64,000 nt of DNA from Pseudomonas sp. PIC25. Its GTDB lineage: Bacteria; Pseudomonadota; Gammaproteobacteria; Pseudomonadales; Pseudomonadaceae. Shown in pieces: positions 55,529-64,000 of the stretch. Position 1 is the stretch's first letter; each line of letters starts with the position of its first letter. The position numbers and the translations under genes are program-made. Where the stretch lies: assembly GCF_002286785.1 (NCBI RefSeq), contig NZ_MUJY01000062.1:42501-106500 (forward strand), read 5' to 3'. The notes under the pieces are model-generated. The model was not told the origin of the DNA, did no database searches, and worked only from the letters and a program-made list of their open reading frames with translations.

Positions 55529-57640
55529 GTGCTGCCGAGCCTGCGCACTTCACTGCCGATCACCTTCCTCGCCCTGCTCACTGGCGGTCATACGCTGGCC
55601 GACGACCTGTTCCTGGACGATCCCGCCCTGCCGCAGGTGCTCACCGCCACCCGTCTGAAACAGGCGGCGGCCGCGGTTCCAGGCAGCATGACCGTACTCG
55701 ACCGCCAGTTGATCGACGCCTCCGGGGCGCGCGATATCCCCGAACTGCTGCGCCTGGTTCCGGGCATGCTGGTTGGCTATCGCAACGGCAACCAGGCGAC
55801 GGTGAACTACCACGGCACCAACGCCACCGAGGCCCGCCGCCTGCAAGTGCTGGTCGATGGCCGCTCGCAGTACCGACCCGGTCTGGCCACCGTCGACTGG
55901 AGCGACATTCCGGTGGCCATCGAGGACATCGAGCGGATCGAAGTCTTCCGCGGGCCGAACACCGTGAGCTATGGCGCCAATGCGCTGATGGGAGTGATCA
56001 ATATCATCACCCGCGCGCCGGCCGACAGCGACGGCACCCGGCTCAAGTACACCCAGGGCCAGCGCGACATCCGCGACTGGTACGCCAGCCAGGGGTTCGG
56101 CCAGGGCGGTCACGATCTGCGCCTGTCGCTGTCCGGCCAGCAGGACGATGGCTTCGACCATGACGAGATTGGCCAGGACTACCGCGACGGCCGCCGCCTG
56201 AGCCGTTTCAACCTGTCCGCCAGCCATGCGCTGGCCACCGACCAGACCCTCGATTGGCAACTGGCCGCGAAGGAAGGCAGCAAGCAGCGGCCCAACTCCT
56301 ACCGTCCGGTGTTTGCCGGCATCCCTAACGGGAGCGACAACGCCGACATCGAAGCCCGGGACTATGCCGCGTCGCTACGCTGGACCTTCGATGCCAGCCC
56401 CGACCACAGCCTGTACGTCCAGGGCTATGCGCAGCAATGGGAACGCCTGCAGGAATGGCGCCCCTGCGAAGCGACCATCGCCTTCAGCCCTCAACTGGGC
56501 GCGCTCTGGCAGATCGATCCCGGCTACGTCGAAGCCCTGACCGCCAACATCCGCCGAGGCGTGTTCAGTCCGCCGTCCGGCACCGCCCAGCAGCAGGGCC
56601 TGGCAACGCAGGTATTGCAGCAACTCGCCGGGCCGGGCCAGCAGCCGGTTTGCGGCTACATCGACCAAAACACCCGGGAAACCCGCTACGACCTGGAGCT
56701 GCAGGACACCTTGAGCCTGTCCGATCGTCTGCGCCTGGTCAGCGGCGTGAACTACCGCTACGACCGAGCGGTCTCAGAAACCTACCTTGGCGGTCGGATA
56801 AATAACGAGGTGTGGCGACTGTTCGGCCACCTGGAATGGCGAATGAGTGAGCACTGGTTGTTGCAGGGAGGCGCCATGCTGGAAAGCGATCAGCTTTCGG
56901 GCAGCTCGCTGAGCCCGCGATTGGCTGCCAACTACCTGATCACGCCGCGCCACGGGCTGCGCGCTGTCTATTCGGAAGCAGTGCGTTCCCCGGATATGTT
57001 CGAAGACAACGCCGACTGGAGCTACCGGCTGCAATCCCCCTCCCGGCCGCTGCAGAACGACCGCTACTTCGCCCGCGCCCAGGGCTCGGGAACCCTGGAC
57101 AGGGAAATCATGCGCTCCCGCGAGCTGGGCTATAACGGCCAGTTCGAAACCCCGGACCTGAACGTCGATATCAAGTTGTTCCACGACGAAATCACCCGGA
57201 TGATCAGCGAGCCCCTGCGCCTGGTGGACTTCACGCCGAGCAACGGCAACCGCATCAGCTTCGATGGCGCGGAAACCCAGCTGGATTGGCGCCTGGGCCG
57301 GCAGGATCGCCTGCGCCTGACCTACGCCTACATCGAATTCGACGCCAGTCACCGCCTCGACCAGCGCCTCACTCCCCGCCACAGCGGCTCGGCCGGCTGG
57401 TTGCGCGACTGGGGCCGGGGCTGGTCCAGCGCCCTCTTCTACTACGGTGCCGACCAGCTCAACGAGTACCGTTTCGAGCGTGTCGACCTGCGTGTCGCCA
57501 AGCGCCTTGCGCTCGGCCGTGCGGACCTGGAACTGTCCGGTGTCCTGCAGCAGCGTCTCGATGACGAGCCCCTGACCTGGCGCGAGAACCGCTACGCAGA
57601 TCGACACCTGCTCTATTTCAGTGCGGAGTTGGCCTTCTAG
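55529..57640 (+). CDS. TonB-dependent outer-membrane receptor
   Basis: The 703-residue protein has a weak signal sequence (VLPSLRTSLPITFLALLTGG then HTLADD), a plug domain (about residues 30-150) with LPQVLTATRLKQAAAAVPGSMTVLDRQLI, YGANALMGVINIITR and IERIEVFRGPNTVSYG, and a barrel ending in aromatic LLYFSAELAF, as expected for an outer-membrane beta-barrel. The start is uncertain: no ATG is in frame, and GTG at 55529 is the best choice. It resembles BtuB/heme-type receptors; the ligand is unknown. The stop codon abuts the start of the periplasmic binding protein gene with no gap. Confidence 0.88.
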   Translation: MLPSLRTSLPITFLALLTGGHTLADDLFLDDPALPQVLTATRLKQAAAAVPGSMTVLDRQLIDASGARDIPELLRLVPGMLVGYRNGNQATVNYHGTNATEARRLQVLVDGRSQYRPGLATVDWSDIPVAIEDIERIEVFRGPNTVSYGANALMGVINIITRAPADSDGTRLKYTQGQRDIRDWYASQGFGQGGHDLRLSLSGQQDDGFDHDEIGQDYRDGRRLSRFNLSASHALATDQTLDWQLAAKEGSKQRPNSYRPVFAGIPNGSDNADIEARDYAASLRWTFDASPDHSLYVQGYAQQWERLQEWRPCEATIAFSPQLGALWQIDPGYVEALTANIRRGVFSPPSGTAQQQGLATQVLQQLAGPGQQPVCGYIDQNTRETRYDLELQDTLSLSDRLRLVSGVNYRYDRAVSETYLGGRINNEVWRLFGHLEWRMSEHWLLQGGAMLESDQLSGSSLSPRLAANYLITPRHGLRAVYSEAVRSPDMFEDNADWSYRLQSPSRPLQNDRYFARAQGSGTLDREIMRSRELGYNGQFETPDLNVDIKLFHDEITRMISEPLRLVDFTPSNGNRISFDGAETQLDWRLGRQDRLRLTYAYIEFDASHRLDQRLTPRHSGSAGWLRDWGRGWSSALFYYGADQLNEYRFERVDLRVAKRLALGRADLELSGVLQQRLDDEPLTWRENRYADRHLLYFSAELAF

Positions 57641-58567
57641 ATGCGCCACTCCGCCTCACGGACGAGCCGGCGAAACGCCCCTTGGTCCACCAGCCTGCTC
57701 CTGCTCTGCTGTCTTCTCGCCAGCCTGCCGACATGGGCTGCCGAACTGTTGCTGAGTGCCGAAGACAGTCCGGCCGTGCGTGGCTTCGTCAACCAACTGG
57801 CCGAACGCCGTCCGCAGGATGAGGTGCGTTTCCTGCCGCTGGACCAATTGCCGCCACCTGACCGCCTGCCCGCTGACAGCCGTCTGATCCTGCTCGGCGA
57901 GAAGGCCCTGGAATGGCGCCTTTCCTCCCCCTCGGGTCCGCCGACTCTGGCGCTGCGGATCAGCCGCATCCAGGCCCGCCGGTTGCTCGGCGAGAAGCGC
58001 CCGGATGGCGTCACCCTGCTCTGGAGCGATCCTCAACCGGCACGTCAGTTGCGCCTGGCCCGCCTGCTTTTTCCCCGCGCCCAACGCATCGGTGTGCTCT
58101 ACGACAAGCACAGCGCCTTCCTGCTCGAGGAGCTGCGCCATGCCGCCGCCGCCCAGGGCCTGACGGTGGTCGGCCAGCCCTGGCCGGATCAGGGCGACAG
58201 TCGCCCGCTGCTGTCCCTGCTCGGCGACAGCGATCTTCTACTCGGCCTGGACGATCAGGATCTTTACAATGCGAGGACCGCGAAGAGTCTGCTGCTCACC
58301 AGCTACACCCAGCAACGCGCCCTGCTCGGCCCCAGCGCCAGCTTCGTCAGGGCCGGCAGCCTGGCCAGCAGCTATAGCGACCAGGCCGATTGGCTGGCGA
58401 CGCTCGACGAGCTGCTCGACCAGCCGCCCGGGCACTGGCCAAGGGCCGCCTATCCGGCCTATTACAAAGTGATGGGGAACCGGCAAGTGGCCCGTGCGCT
58501 CGGCATGGAGCTGGCCAGCGATAGCGAATTGGAGCGGCAATTGGTTGCAGGGGAGAAAACTCAGTGA
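57641..58567 (+). CDS. Orphan periplasmic substrate-binding protein (ABC_sub_bind-like)
   Basis: The 308-residue protein has a long signal peptide (residues 1-33; core [19 protein letters not shown]) and a bilobed binding-protein pattern like PF04392: [51 protein letters not shown] and [21 protein letters not shown]. There are no ABC permease or ATPase genes nearby. It abuts the TonB-receptor gene and overlaps the hybrid-kinase gene (GTGA). That points to a sensing role: it may bind a ligand brought in by the receptor and present it to the kinase. Confidence 0.85.
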   Translation: MRHSASRTSRRNAPWSTSLLLLCCLLASLPTWAAELLLSAEDSPAVRGFVNQLAERRPQDEVRFLPLDQLPPPDRLPADSRLILLGEKALEWRLSSPSGPPTLALRISRIQARRLLGEKRPDGVTLLWSDPQPARQLRLARLLFPRAQRIGVLYDKHSAFLLEELRHAAAAQGLTVVGQPWPDQGDSRPLLSLLGDSDLLLGLDDQDLYNARTAKSLLLTSYTQQRALLGPSASFVRAGSLASSYSDQADWLATLDELLDQPPGHWPRAAYPAYYKVMGNRQVARALGMELASDSELERQLVAGEKTQ

Positions 58568-60486
58568 TCCCGTTCAAAGGATGGGACATCCATGCCCGAA
58601 CCCAGCTGATCAGTGTGGGCCCCGCCCTGCTGCTGACGCTGCTGCTCACCGCGTTCTTCACCTTCGCCCGGCTGCAGGACCTCCGCCAGGAGCTGGACCA
58701 CACCGGCCAGTTGATCGCCAATCAGTTGGCTCCCGCGGCCGAATACGGTGTGATCGCCGGCAACCTGCCGGTCCTGCGCAGCCTGCTCCAAGCCACATTG
58801 GACACGCCTCATGTGCGTTTCCTGGAAGTCCGCGACCGCGAAGACAACATCCTGGTGTACGTGGAGCGCCCCAGCGACCAGGGCCAGAGCACGCCCCAGG
58901 TGAAGGTGTTCCATGCGCCGATCCGCCTGCAACGGGTCGACCTCCAGGGTGACGAGCTGTTCGACAGCGAGCCCGCCGGCAATCCGGATCAGGACATTCT
59001 GGGGCGGGTCGTGGTGGGCATGTCCGGCGACGCCTTCACCAGCCAGCAGCAGGTCATCCTGCTGAAGGCCGCTGGCCTCGCACTGCTGGCCCTGATGCTT
59101 GCCTTTTTCCTTGCCCGCCGCCTGGCCCTGCGCCTGTCGGAGCCGATCAGCGCCATGGGCAAGGCGGTGGAAGCCATTCAGGCCGGCGATTACCGGGCGG
59201 CCCTACCGGAAGTCGACGACGGCGAGCTGGGGGAGCTGGCGCGACACATCAATCGCCTCGCCAATGGCCTGGAAAAGGCCAGCCAGGAGCAGCAGCAATC
59301 CATCGAGCAACTGGTCAAGGCGCGGGAAGAAGCCGAGCAGGCAAACCGGGCGAAGTCCGACTTCCTGGCGATGATGAGCCATGAACTGCGCACGCCGATG
59401 AACGGCGTACTGGGCATGCTGCAACTGCTCGAAACCACCGAAATGAACCAGGAGCAGGCTGAATACGCGGCACTGGCGACCGAATCCACCGAGCACCTGC
59501 TCAAAGTCATCAACGACATCCTCGACTTCTCCCGTATCGAGCGCGGCGCGCTGGAGCTGGAGCGGATTCCGTTCAACCTCCTCGAGCTCATCCAGGGCTC
59601 GGTGCTGGTGTTCCAGCACAGCGCCCAGCAGCGCGGCCTGGACCTGCGCATCGAAACCCAGCCCGGCCTGGAGGACATGGAGGTACAGGGCGATCCCACC
59701 CGGCTCCGCCAGATCCTGGTCAATCTGATCGGCAATGCCTTGAAATTCACCGAAGAAGGCAGCATCCGCGTGGAAATCCGCTGGCAGGCGCTGGATACCG
59801 AGGTGCTCTGGTTCACCTGCGCGGTACGCGACAGCGGCATCGGCATCCCAACGGAACGCCTGGAGCACATGTTCGACGCCTTCCAACAGGCCGACAGCTC
59901 GATTTCCCGCCGCTACGGCGGTACCGGGCTCGGCCTGCCCATCGCCCGCACCCTGGCCGAGCGGATGGGCGGCACTCTCAGCGCCGAAAGCGAGGAAGGC
60001 CGCGGCTCCGTATTCACCCTGGAAATCCCGCTGCCGTTCCGTCTGTGCGAAGCCCAACCCACCCGCTTGCCGCAGCAGGCCGGCGGTTCCGGAGGCGGCC
60101 AGGACGTGTTGCTGGTGGAAGACAATCCAGTCAACCAGACCGTGATCGAAGCCATGCTACGCAGCCTTGGCTACAGCGTCAGCTTGGTCGGTGATGGCGC
60201 CCAGGCGGTCCGGCGCGTCGAGAACCAGGCATTCGACGCGATCCTCATGGACTGCCGCCTGCCGGTGCTCGACGGCTATGAAGCGACCCGACAGATTCGC
60301 CGGCTGGACGGCGGCGCGAGGGTTCCCATCATTGCCCTGACCGCCAACGCCCTGCAGGGCGACCGGGAAATCTGTCTCGCCGCCGGAATGAACGATTACC
60401 TGGCCAAGCCGTTCAAACGAGCGGATCTGCAACAAGTGCTGCAGCGCTGGTTGTCACCCCGACCTTCGGCGAGTGGCCAACAGTGA
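58564..60486 (+). CDS. Hybrid sensor histidine kinase, PA1611-like
   Basis: The 640-residue protein has membrane segments at about residues 17-38 and 155-182 around a periplasmic CHASE8-like domain, HAMP (about 185-240), kinase core with His273 in [20 protein letters not shown]-box [14 protein letters not shown]-boxes [10 protein letters not shown] and [12 protein letters not shown], and a C-terminal receiver with Asp563 in [16 protein letters not shown]. There is no HPt domain, so phosphate must pass to a separate HPt protein. It starts with GTG. In P. aeruginosa the gene next to fabA is PA1611, which binds RetS and works with HptB in the Gac/Rsm pathway; orthology is inferred from place and architecture. 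Confidence 0.92.
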   Translation: MIPFKGWDIHARTQLISVGPALLLTLLLTAFFTFARLQDLRQELDHTGQLIANQLAPAAEYGVIAGNLPVLRSLLQATLDTPHVRFLEVRDREDNILVYVERPSDQGQSTPQVKVFHAPIRLQRVDLQGDELFDSEPAGNPDQDILGRVVVGMSGDAFTSQQQVILLKAAGLALLALMLAFFLARRLALRLSEPISAMGKAVEAIQAGDYRAALPEVDDGELGELARHINRLANGLEKASQEQQQSIEQLVKAREEAEQANRAKSDFLAMMSHELRTPMNGVLGMLQLLETTEMNQEQAEYAALATESTEHLLKVINDILDFSRIERGALELERIPFNLLELIQGSVLVFQHSAQQRGLDLRIETQPGLEDMEVQGDPTRLRQILVNLIGNALKFTEEGSIRVEIRWQALDTEVLWFTCAVRDSGIGIPTERLEHMFDAFQQADSSISRRYGGTGLGLPIARTLAERMGGTLSAESEEGRGSVFTLEIPLPFRLCEAQPTRLPQQAGGSGGGQDVLLVEDNPVNQTVIEAMLRSLGYSVSLVGDGAQAVRRVENQAFDAILMDCRLPVLDGYEATRQIRRLDGGARVPIIALTANALQGDREICLAAGMNDYLAKPFKRADLQQVLQRWLSPRPSASGQQ

Positions 60487-60542
60487 TAAAGTGCTTCAGG
60501 CTTGACCGCCTCCGGGAGCGGCGTTGCGTTGGCCGTACCGCC

Positions 60543-60564
60543 CCGAGTGAACACTTGTACTCGG
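60543..60564. promoter_or_regulatory. Putative DesT/FabR-type operator upstream of fabAB
   Basis: CCGAGT and ACTCGG are perfect complements around a ten-base core (GAACACTTGT), giving GAGTGAACACTTGTACTC inside. This resembles the AGTGAAC...CTTGT type sites of DesT/FabR, the TetR regulators of unsaturated fatty-acid genes. It lies 113-134 bases before fabA. Confidence 0.55.
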
Positions 60565-60676
60565 CGCGCTGTGACTTTCACCACAACGCAACAGTCTATG
60601 ACTAGGCTGCCGGCTAACCTTCCGCAGCCAGGACGATTCGCCCAGCCCTTCTCACGGGGACCATTGAGGAGCTCGC

Positions 60677-61192
60677 ATGACCAAACAACACGCTTTCACT
60701 CGGGAAGACCTGCTGCGCTGCAGTCGCGGCGAGCTGTTCGGTCCGGGTAATGCGCAACTGCCCGCCCCCAACATGCTGATGGTCGATCGCATCATCCATA
60801 TCAGCGAAACCGGCGGCAAATTCGGCAAGGGTGAATTGGTCGCCGAGCTGGATATCCATCCCGATCTCTGGTTCTTCGCCTGCCATTTCGAAGGCGATCC
60901 GGTGATGCCCGGCTGCCTCGGCCTCGACGCCATGTGGCAGTTGGTCGGCTTCTACCTTGGCTGGCAGGGCAATCCGGGCCGCGGCCGGGCCCTCGGCTCC
61001 GGCGAAGTGAAGTTCTTCGGCCAGGTACTGCCGACGGCGAAGAAAGTCACCTACAACATTCATATCAAGCGCACCATCAACCGCTCGCTGATTCTCGGCA
61101 TCGCCGATGGCACCGTCAGCGTCGATGGACGCGAGATCTACAGCGCCGAAGGCTTGCGTGTCGGCCTGTTCACCTCTACCGACAGTTTCTGA
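60677..61192 (+). CDS. fabA: 3-hydroxydecanoyl-ACP dehydratase/isomerase FabA
   Basis: The 171-residue enzyme dehydrates 3-hydroxydecanoyl-ACP and isomerises trans-2- to cis-3-decenoyl-ACP, starting unsaturated fatty-acid synthesis. Catalytic His70 is in [14 protein letters not shown] and Asp84 in GLDAMWQL. Length equals E. coli FabA (about 172). GAGGAGCTC precedes the ATG. It lies 11 bases before fabB and forms the classical fabAB operon, with a palindromic operator upstream. Confidence 0.98.
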   Translation: MTKQHAFTREDLLRCSRGELFGPGNAQLPAPNMLMVDRIIHISETGGKFGKGELVAELDIHPDLWFFACHFEGDPVMPGCLGLDAMWQLVGFYLGWQGNPGRGRALGSGEVKFFGQVLPTAKKVTYNIHIKRTINRSLILGIADGTVSVDGREIYSAEGLRVGLFTSTDSF

Positions 61193-61203
61193 AGGATTTT
61201 CCC

Positions 61204-62421
61204 ATGCGTCGCGTCGTGATCACCGGTCTGGGCATCGTCTCCTGCCTGGGCAATGACAAAGACACCGTCTCCGCCAACCTGCGTGCCAGCCGCCCGGGCA
61301 TCCGGTTCAACCCGGAATACGCCGAGATGGGCCTGCGCAGCCAGGTCTCCGGTTCGGTGAACCTGGACCTCGAAGCCCTGATCGACCGCAAGGTCTACCG
61401 TTTCATGGGTGACGCGGCCGCTTTCGCCTACTTGTCGATGGAGCAGGCGATCAAGGACGCCGGCCTCACCCCGGAAGAAATCTCCGATCCGCGCGTCGGC
61501 CTGGTCGCCGGCTCCGGTGGCGCCTCCACTTTCAACCAGATGGAAGCCTTGGACATCCTGCGCGAGAAAGGCGTCAAGCGCGTTGGCCCGTACCGCGTAC
61601 CGCGCACCATGGGCAGCACCGTTTCCGCCTGCCTGGCCACGCCGTTCAAGATCAAGGGCGTCAACTACTCCATTTCCTCGGCTTGCGCCACCAGCGCCCA
61701 TTGCATCGGCAACGCGATGGAACTGATCCAGATGGGCAAGCAGGACATGGTCTTCGCCGGCGGCGGTGAAGAAGAGCATTGGAGCCAGAGCTTCCTGTTC
61801 GATGCCATGGGTGCCCTCTCCACCCAGTACAACGAAACCCCGGAAAAGGCCTCCCGCGCCTATGATGCCAAGCGCGACGGCTTCGTCATCGCCGGCGGTG
61901 GCGGCATGGTGGTGGTGGAAGAACTGGAGCACGCGCTCAAGCGTGGCGCGAAGATCTACGCCGAGATCGTCGGCTACGGCGCCACATCCGATGGCTACGA
62001 CATGGTCGCCCCGAGCGGCGAAGGCGCCATCCGCTGCATGCAGCAAGCCCTGGCCACCGTCAAGGACCCGATCGACTACCTGAACACCCACGGCACCTCC
62101 ACTCCAGTGGGCGACGTCGCGGAAGCTGGCGCGGTACGTGCCGTGTTCGGCGACAAGGCGCCGATGATCAGCTCCACCAAGAGCCTCTCCGGCCACTCCC
62201 TCGGCGCCGCCGGCGTCCAGGAAGCTATCTACTGCCTGCTGATGATGGAAGGCGGTTTCGCCGCCGGCTCGGCCAACATCGAGGAAATCGACCCCGAGGT
62301 CGCCGACCTGCCGATTCTCCGCGAGACCCGCGACGCCACGCTGAACACCGTCATGAGCAACAGCTTCGGTTTCGGCGGTACCAACGCGACGCTGGTACTG
62401 AAGCGCTGGACCGGCCAGTAA
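61204..62421 (+). CDS. fabB: 3-oxoacyl-ACP synthase I FabB
   Basis: The 405-residue condensing enzyme elongates cis-3-decenoyl-ACP. The Cys-His-His triad is visible: Cys161 in [11 protein letters not shown], His296 in [12 protein letters not shown] and His331 in [11 protein letters not shown]. The glycine-rich end [15 protein letters not shown] is typical. ATG at 61204 is 11 bases after the fabA stop. A strong terminator follows, so it ends the operon. Confidence 0.98.
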   Translation: MRRVVITGLGIVSCLGNDKDTVSANLRASRPGIRFNPEYAEMGLRSQVSGSVNLDLEALIDRKVYRFMGDAAAFAYLSMEQAIKDAGLTPEEISDPRVGLVAGSGGASTFNQMEALDILREKGVKRVGPYRVPRTMGSTVSACLATPFKIKGVNYSISSACATSAHCIGNAMELIQMGKQDMVFAGGGEEEHWSQSFLFDAMGALSTQYNETPEKASRAYDAKRDGFVIAGGGGMVVVEELEHALKRGAKIYAEIVGYGATSDGYDMVAPSGEGAIRCMQQALATVKDPIDYLNTHGTSTPVGDVAEAGAVRAVFGDKAPMISSTKSLSGHSLGAAGVQEAIYCLLMMEGGFAAGSANIEEIDPEVADLPILRETRDATLNTVMSNSFGFGGTNATLVLKRWTGQ

Positions 62422-62440
62422 GCTGCCGGAACGGCACTAG

Positions 62441-62466
62441 AAAGGGCACCGCGAGGTGCCCTTTTT
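62441..62466 (+). terminator. Rho-independent terminator of fabAB
   Basis: A perfect stem GGGCACC/GGTGCCC (extended by AAA/TTT) with GCGA loop is followed by TTTTT. It lies 20 bases after the fabB stop. Confidence 0.9.
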
Positions 62467-62505
62467 CGTTGTGGCGGTGTTTCGATTCGCTTCTGCTACC
62501 GGCCG

Positions 62506-63873
62506 TCAACGCGTCGCCTTGCGCCGTAGAGCCGCCGGGCTGAATGCCGAATCGGGCGGTGGCGGCTGGCTGAAGTCCACCGTGCCGGGCTCTTCGTTGT
62601 CCAACCACTGCACGCCGTAGCGGCGTGCCTGCAGGTCGTGGAAGGTGTCCAGGGCGGTCCAGACGGTGGGCAGCTCGTAGAAGTTCTTCAGGTAAGCCAT
62701 GGAGACCCGCCACAGCTCGTCGCGCCCGTCGTACTGGTCGATCACTGCGGCACTCCAACTGTCTTCGTCGAGGTACAGGGTACGCCGGGAGTAGATGTGC
62801 CGGGCGCCGGGCTTGAGCTTCCCTTCGACGACCCAGACACGATGCAGCTCATAGCGGGTGTAGGCGGGATTGATATGGCCGGGGGTCAGCAGCGCCTTGT
62901 ACGACACTTCCGGGCTGGTGACTCGGTAGTTGTTGTAGGGAATGTAGATTTCCCGCTTGCCTTGCAGGGTCCAGTCGTAGCGGTCCGGCGCACCGTTGAA
63001 CATGTCGGTGTCGTCGGCGGTGCGCAGCCCGTCGTTGGCATCGATGGGCGTGTCGTAGGCCAGTGTCGGAGCGCGCCGCACCCGGCGCTGCCCGGGGTTG
63101 TATCCCCACGCCTGACGCGGCTCCTTGACCTGATCGAGGGTTTCCTGGACCAGCGAACCATTGCCGGCCAAGCGCGCCGGTGCCGTGGTGAAAGACAGGT
63201 AGTAGAACAGCGTGTTGTTCAGCGTGGCATAGCTGCCGCGCGGGTCGTAGAAACGGAACAACGCTTCATCCTGGGAAATCACCAGCGAATAAGCCCCGTT
63301 GCGCTGCACCCCGACCTCCCCCGAGCGCCGCATGATATAGGTGCCCCGGTAACGGGCAATGTGGTTCCACAGCGCCTCCAGTCCGTTCTGCGGAATCGGG
63401 AATGGAATGCCGCCATAGGCATCGGCGAAACCGTTGCCGCCGTTGAGCAACTTGGCGCTGGTGGCATTGGCGAAGGTGTTGTCATAGACCCACTGCGGCG
63501 CCGAGGCCGAACGCCGGCTCGGGTAGACCGGCATACGGAACGTTTCCGGATAGGTCTTGAGCAAGGCAATCTGGCCCGCTGTCAGGTGCGCCTTGTGCTG
63601 CTCCAGGTTGCTCTTGTCGATGGTGAGCAGTGGCTGGTCGGCGGAAAACGGATCGGGGTGATGCTGACCCGACCCCTTGTACCCCGGCGGGGGCTGGGTA
63701 ATGCCGCCCGCCCATTCGGGGATACGTCCATCAGCCGTACCGGCCCTTTCGCCCCCCAGGGGCGTCAGGTCGCTCTTCAGACGGGCAGCCTCTTCGGCGG
63801 AAACGGCAGCAAGCGCCACCGGCGAGAACAGGCCCAGGGACAGGATGGCGAACAGGGAAATCGTCTTCGGCAT
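62506..63873 (-). CDS. DUF1329 outer-membrane/lipid-associated protein
   Basis: The 455-residue secreted protein has a signal peptide (MPKTISLFAILSLGLFSPVA, cleavage near ALAAVSA) and a DUF1329 body: LTPLGGERAGTADGRIPEWAGGITQPPPGYKG, GGIPFPIPQNGLEALWNHIARYRG and SAAVIDQYDGRDELWRVSMAYLKNFYELPTVW near the end. DUF1329 proteins are large LolB/beta-sandwich-like envelope proteins found with fatty-acid, sterol and RND-type genes; function is unproven. ATG at 63873 is preferred (GGAG nine bases upstream); ATG at 63888 is the alternative. Its upstream DNA is the hairpin-rich window end. Confidence 0.85.
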   Translation of the reverse strand: MPKTISLFAILSLGLFSPVALAAVSAEEAARLKSDLTPLGGERAGTADGRIPEWAGGITQPPPGYKGSGQHHPDPFSADQPLLTIDKSNLEQHKAHLTAGQIALLKTYPETFRMPVYPSRRSASAPQWVYDNTFANATSAKLLNGGNGFADAYGGIPFPIPQNGLEALWNHIARYRGTYIMRRSGEVGVQRNGAYSLVISQDEALFRFYDPRGSYATLNNTLFYYLSFTTAPARLAGNGSLVQETLDQVKEPRQAWGYNPGQRRVRRAPTLAYDTPIDANDGLRTADDTDMFNGAPDRYDWTLQGKREIYIPYNNYRVTSPEVSYKALLTPGHINPAYTRYELHRVWVVEGKLKPGARHIYSRRTLYLDEDSWSAAVIDQYDGRDELWRVSMAYLKNFYELPTVWTALDTFHDLQARRYGVQWLDNEEPGTVDFSQPPPPDSAFSPAALRRKATR

Positions 63874-63908
63874 ACGGCGGTTCTCCATGGCTGCAAGATC
63901 AGAGTAAA

Positions 63909-63992
63909 CATCCACGTTCGTAGAACGTGGACTTGCTTTTGGCCCCCTAGAAGGGGGCACGGCCAGCCCTCAAAGAAGGCTGGCCGTCCATA
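63909..63992 (-). other. Three consecutive hairpins, possible right end of an IS200/IS605-type element
   Basis: Read on the minus strand: GGCCAGCC/GGCTGGCC with a nine-base loop, then GCCCCC/GGGGGC with a five-base loop, then CCACGTTC/GAACGTGG with a TAC loop, followed by ATGTTTAC. Short stem-loops ending in a GTGG-(GA)TGTTTAC/TTCAC-like tail resemble the subterminal hairpins and omega-RNA end of IS200/IS605 elements that carry tnpB. Any tnpB would lie beyond the right window edge, so this cannot be confirmed here. Confidence 0.35.
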
Positions 63993-64000
63993 TCACGCTA

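Overview
The window is a GC-rich, almost fully coding stretch of a Pseudomonas chromosome. It most resembles a relative of P. aeruginosa. It carries the lipase/foldase pair lipA-lif, kdpFABC-kdpDE, selD-selU, tgpA with its moxR partner, gpsA, fabA-fabB and a bqsRS-type two-component system, all close to the P. aeruginosa versions as I remember them. It is probably not P. aeruginosa itself. From memory of PAO1, blocks that lie far apart there (PA2856-2875, PA1642-1632, PA2666-2652, PA1618-1609) are joined end to end here. I saw no rRNA, tRNA, CRISPR array or complete insertion sequence, and no gene-free stretch longer than about 285 bases.

Layout. 1-13.5 kb: tesA (partial), an ABC exporter pair, greB, thpR, lipA and its foldase with a sigma-54-like promoter, a DoxX gene, mltF2, tatD, a chemoreceptor and a thioesterase. 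13.5-21.1 kb: a CHAD protein, the moxR-DUF58-tgpA operon and a P-type cation ATPase. 21.1-26.4 kb: a flavin reductase, a lipoprotein, selD-selU, an RssA-like patatin and glutaminase. 26.5-34.4 kb: kdpFABCDE in one direction. 34.6-38.4 kb: a two-component system, a four-EF-hand calcium-binding protein and an AI-2E-family permease; this looks like an accessory insertion. 38.5-41.7 kb: a DUF4892 protein, a GST and two alpha/beta hydrolases. 41.8-48.9 kb: queD, a chemoreceptor, an Na+/H+ antiporter, an FMN reductase and a five-gene-style bqs cluster (two PepSY-like proteins, bqsR, bqsS). 49-55.4 kb: a patatin, a lipase-like protein, a REP-type repeat cluster, a PaaI thioesterase, an acyl-CoA synthetase, sixA and gpsA. 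55.5-62.5 kb: a TonB receptor, an orphan periplasmic binding protein and a hybrid kinase, then fabA-fabB. 62.5-64 kb: a DUF1329 protein, with three consecutive hairpins at the window edge that may be the end of an IS200/IS605-type element.

How the genes work together. Many genes concern lipids (tesA, lipA-lif, two patatins, thioesterases, acyl-CoA synthetase, gpsA, fabAB) or sensing (four histidine kinases, three separate response regulators and two chemoreceptors). The strongest candidates for an undescribed system are two. The first is the kinase/regulator pair next to the EF-hand gene, which shares an identical 16-base element upstream of both transcription units. The second is the tightly packed TonB receptor, binding protein and hybrid kinase operon, which has no transporter genes and looks like a ligand-sensing device. 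Positions of regulatory sites were found by eye and none was tested by a motif search.
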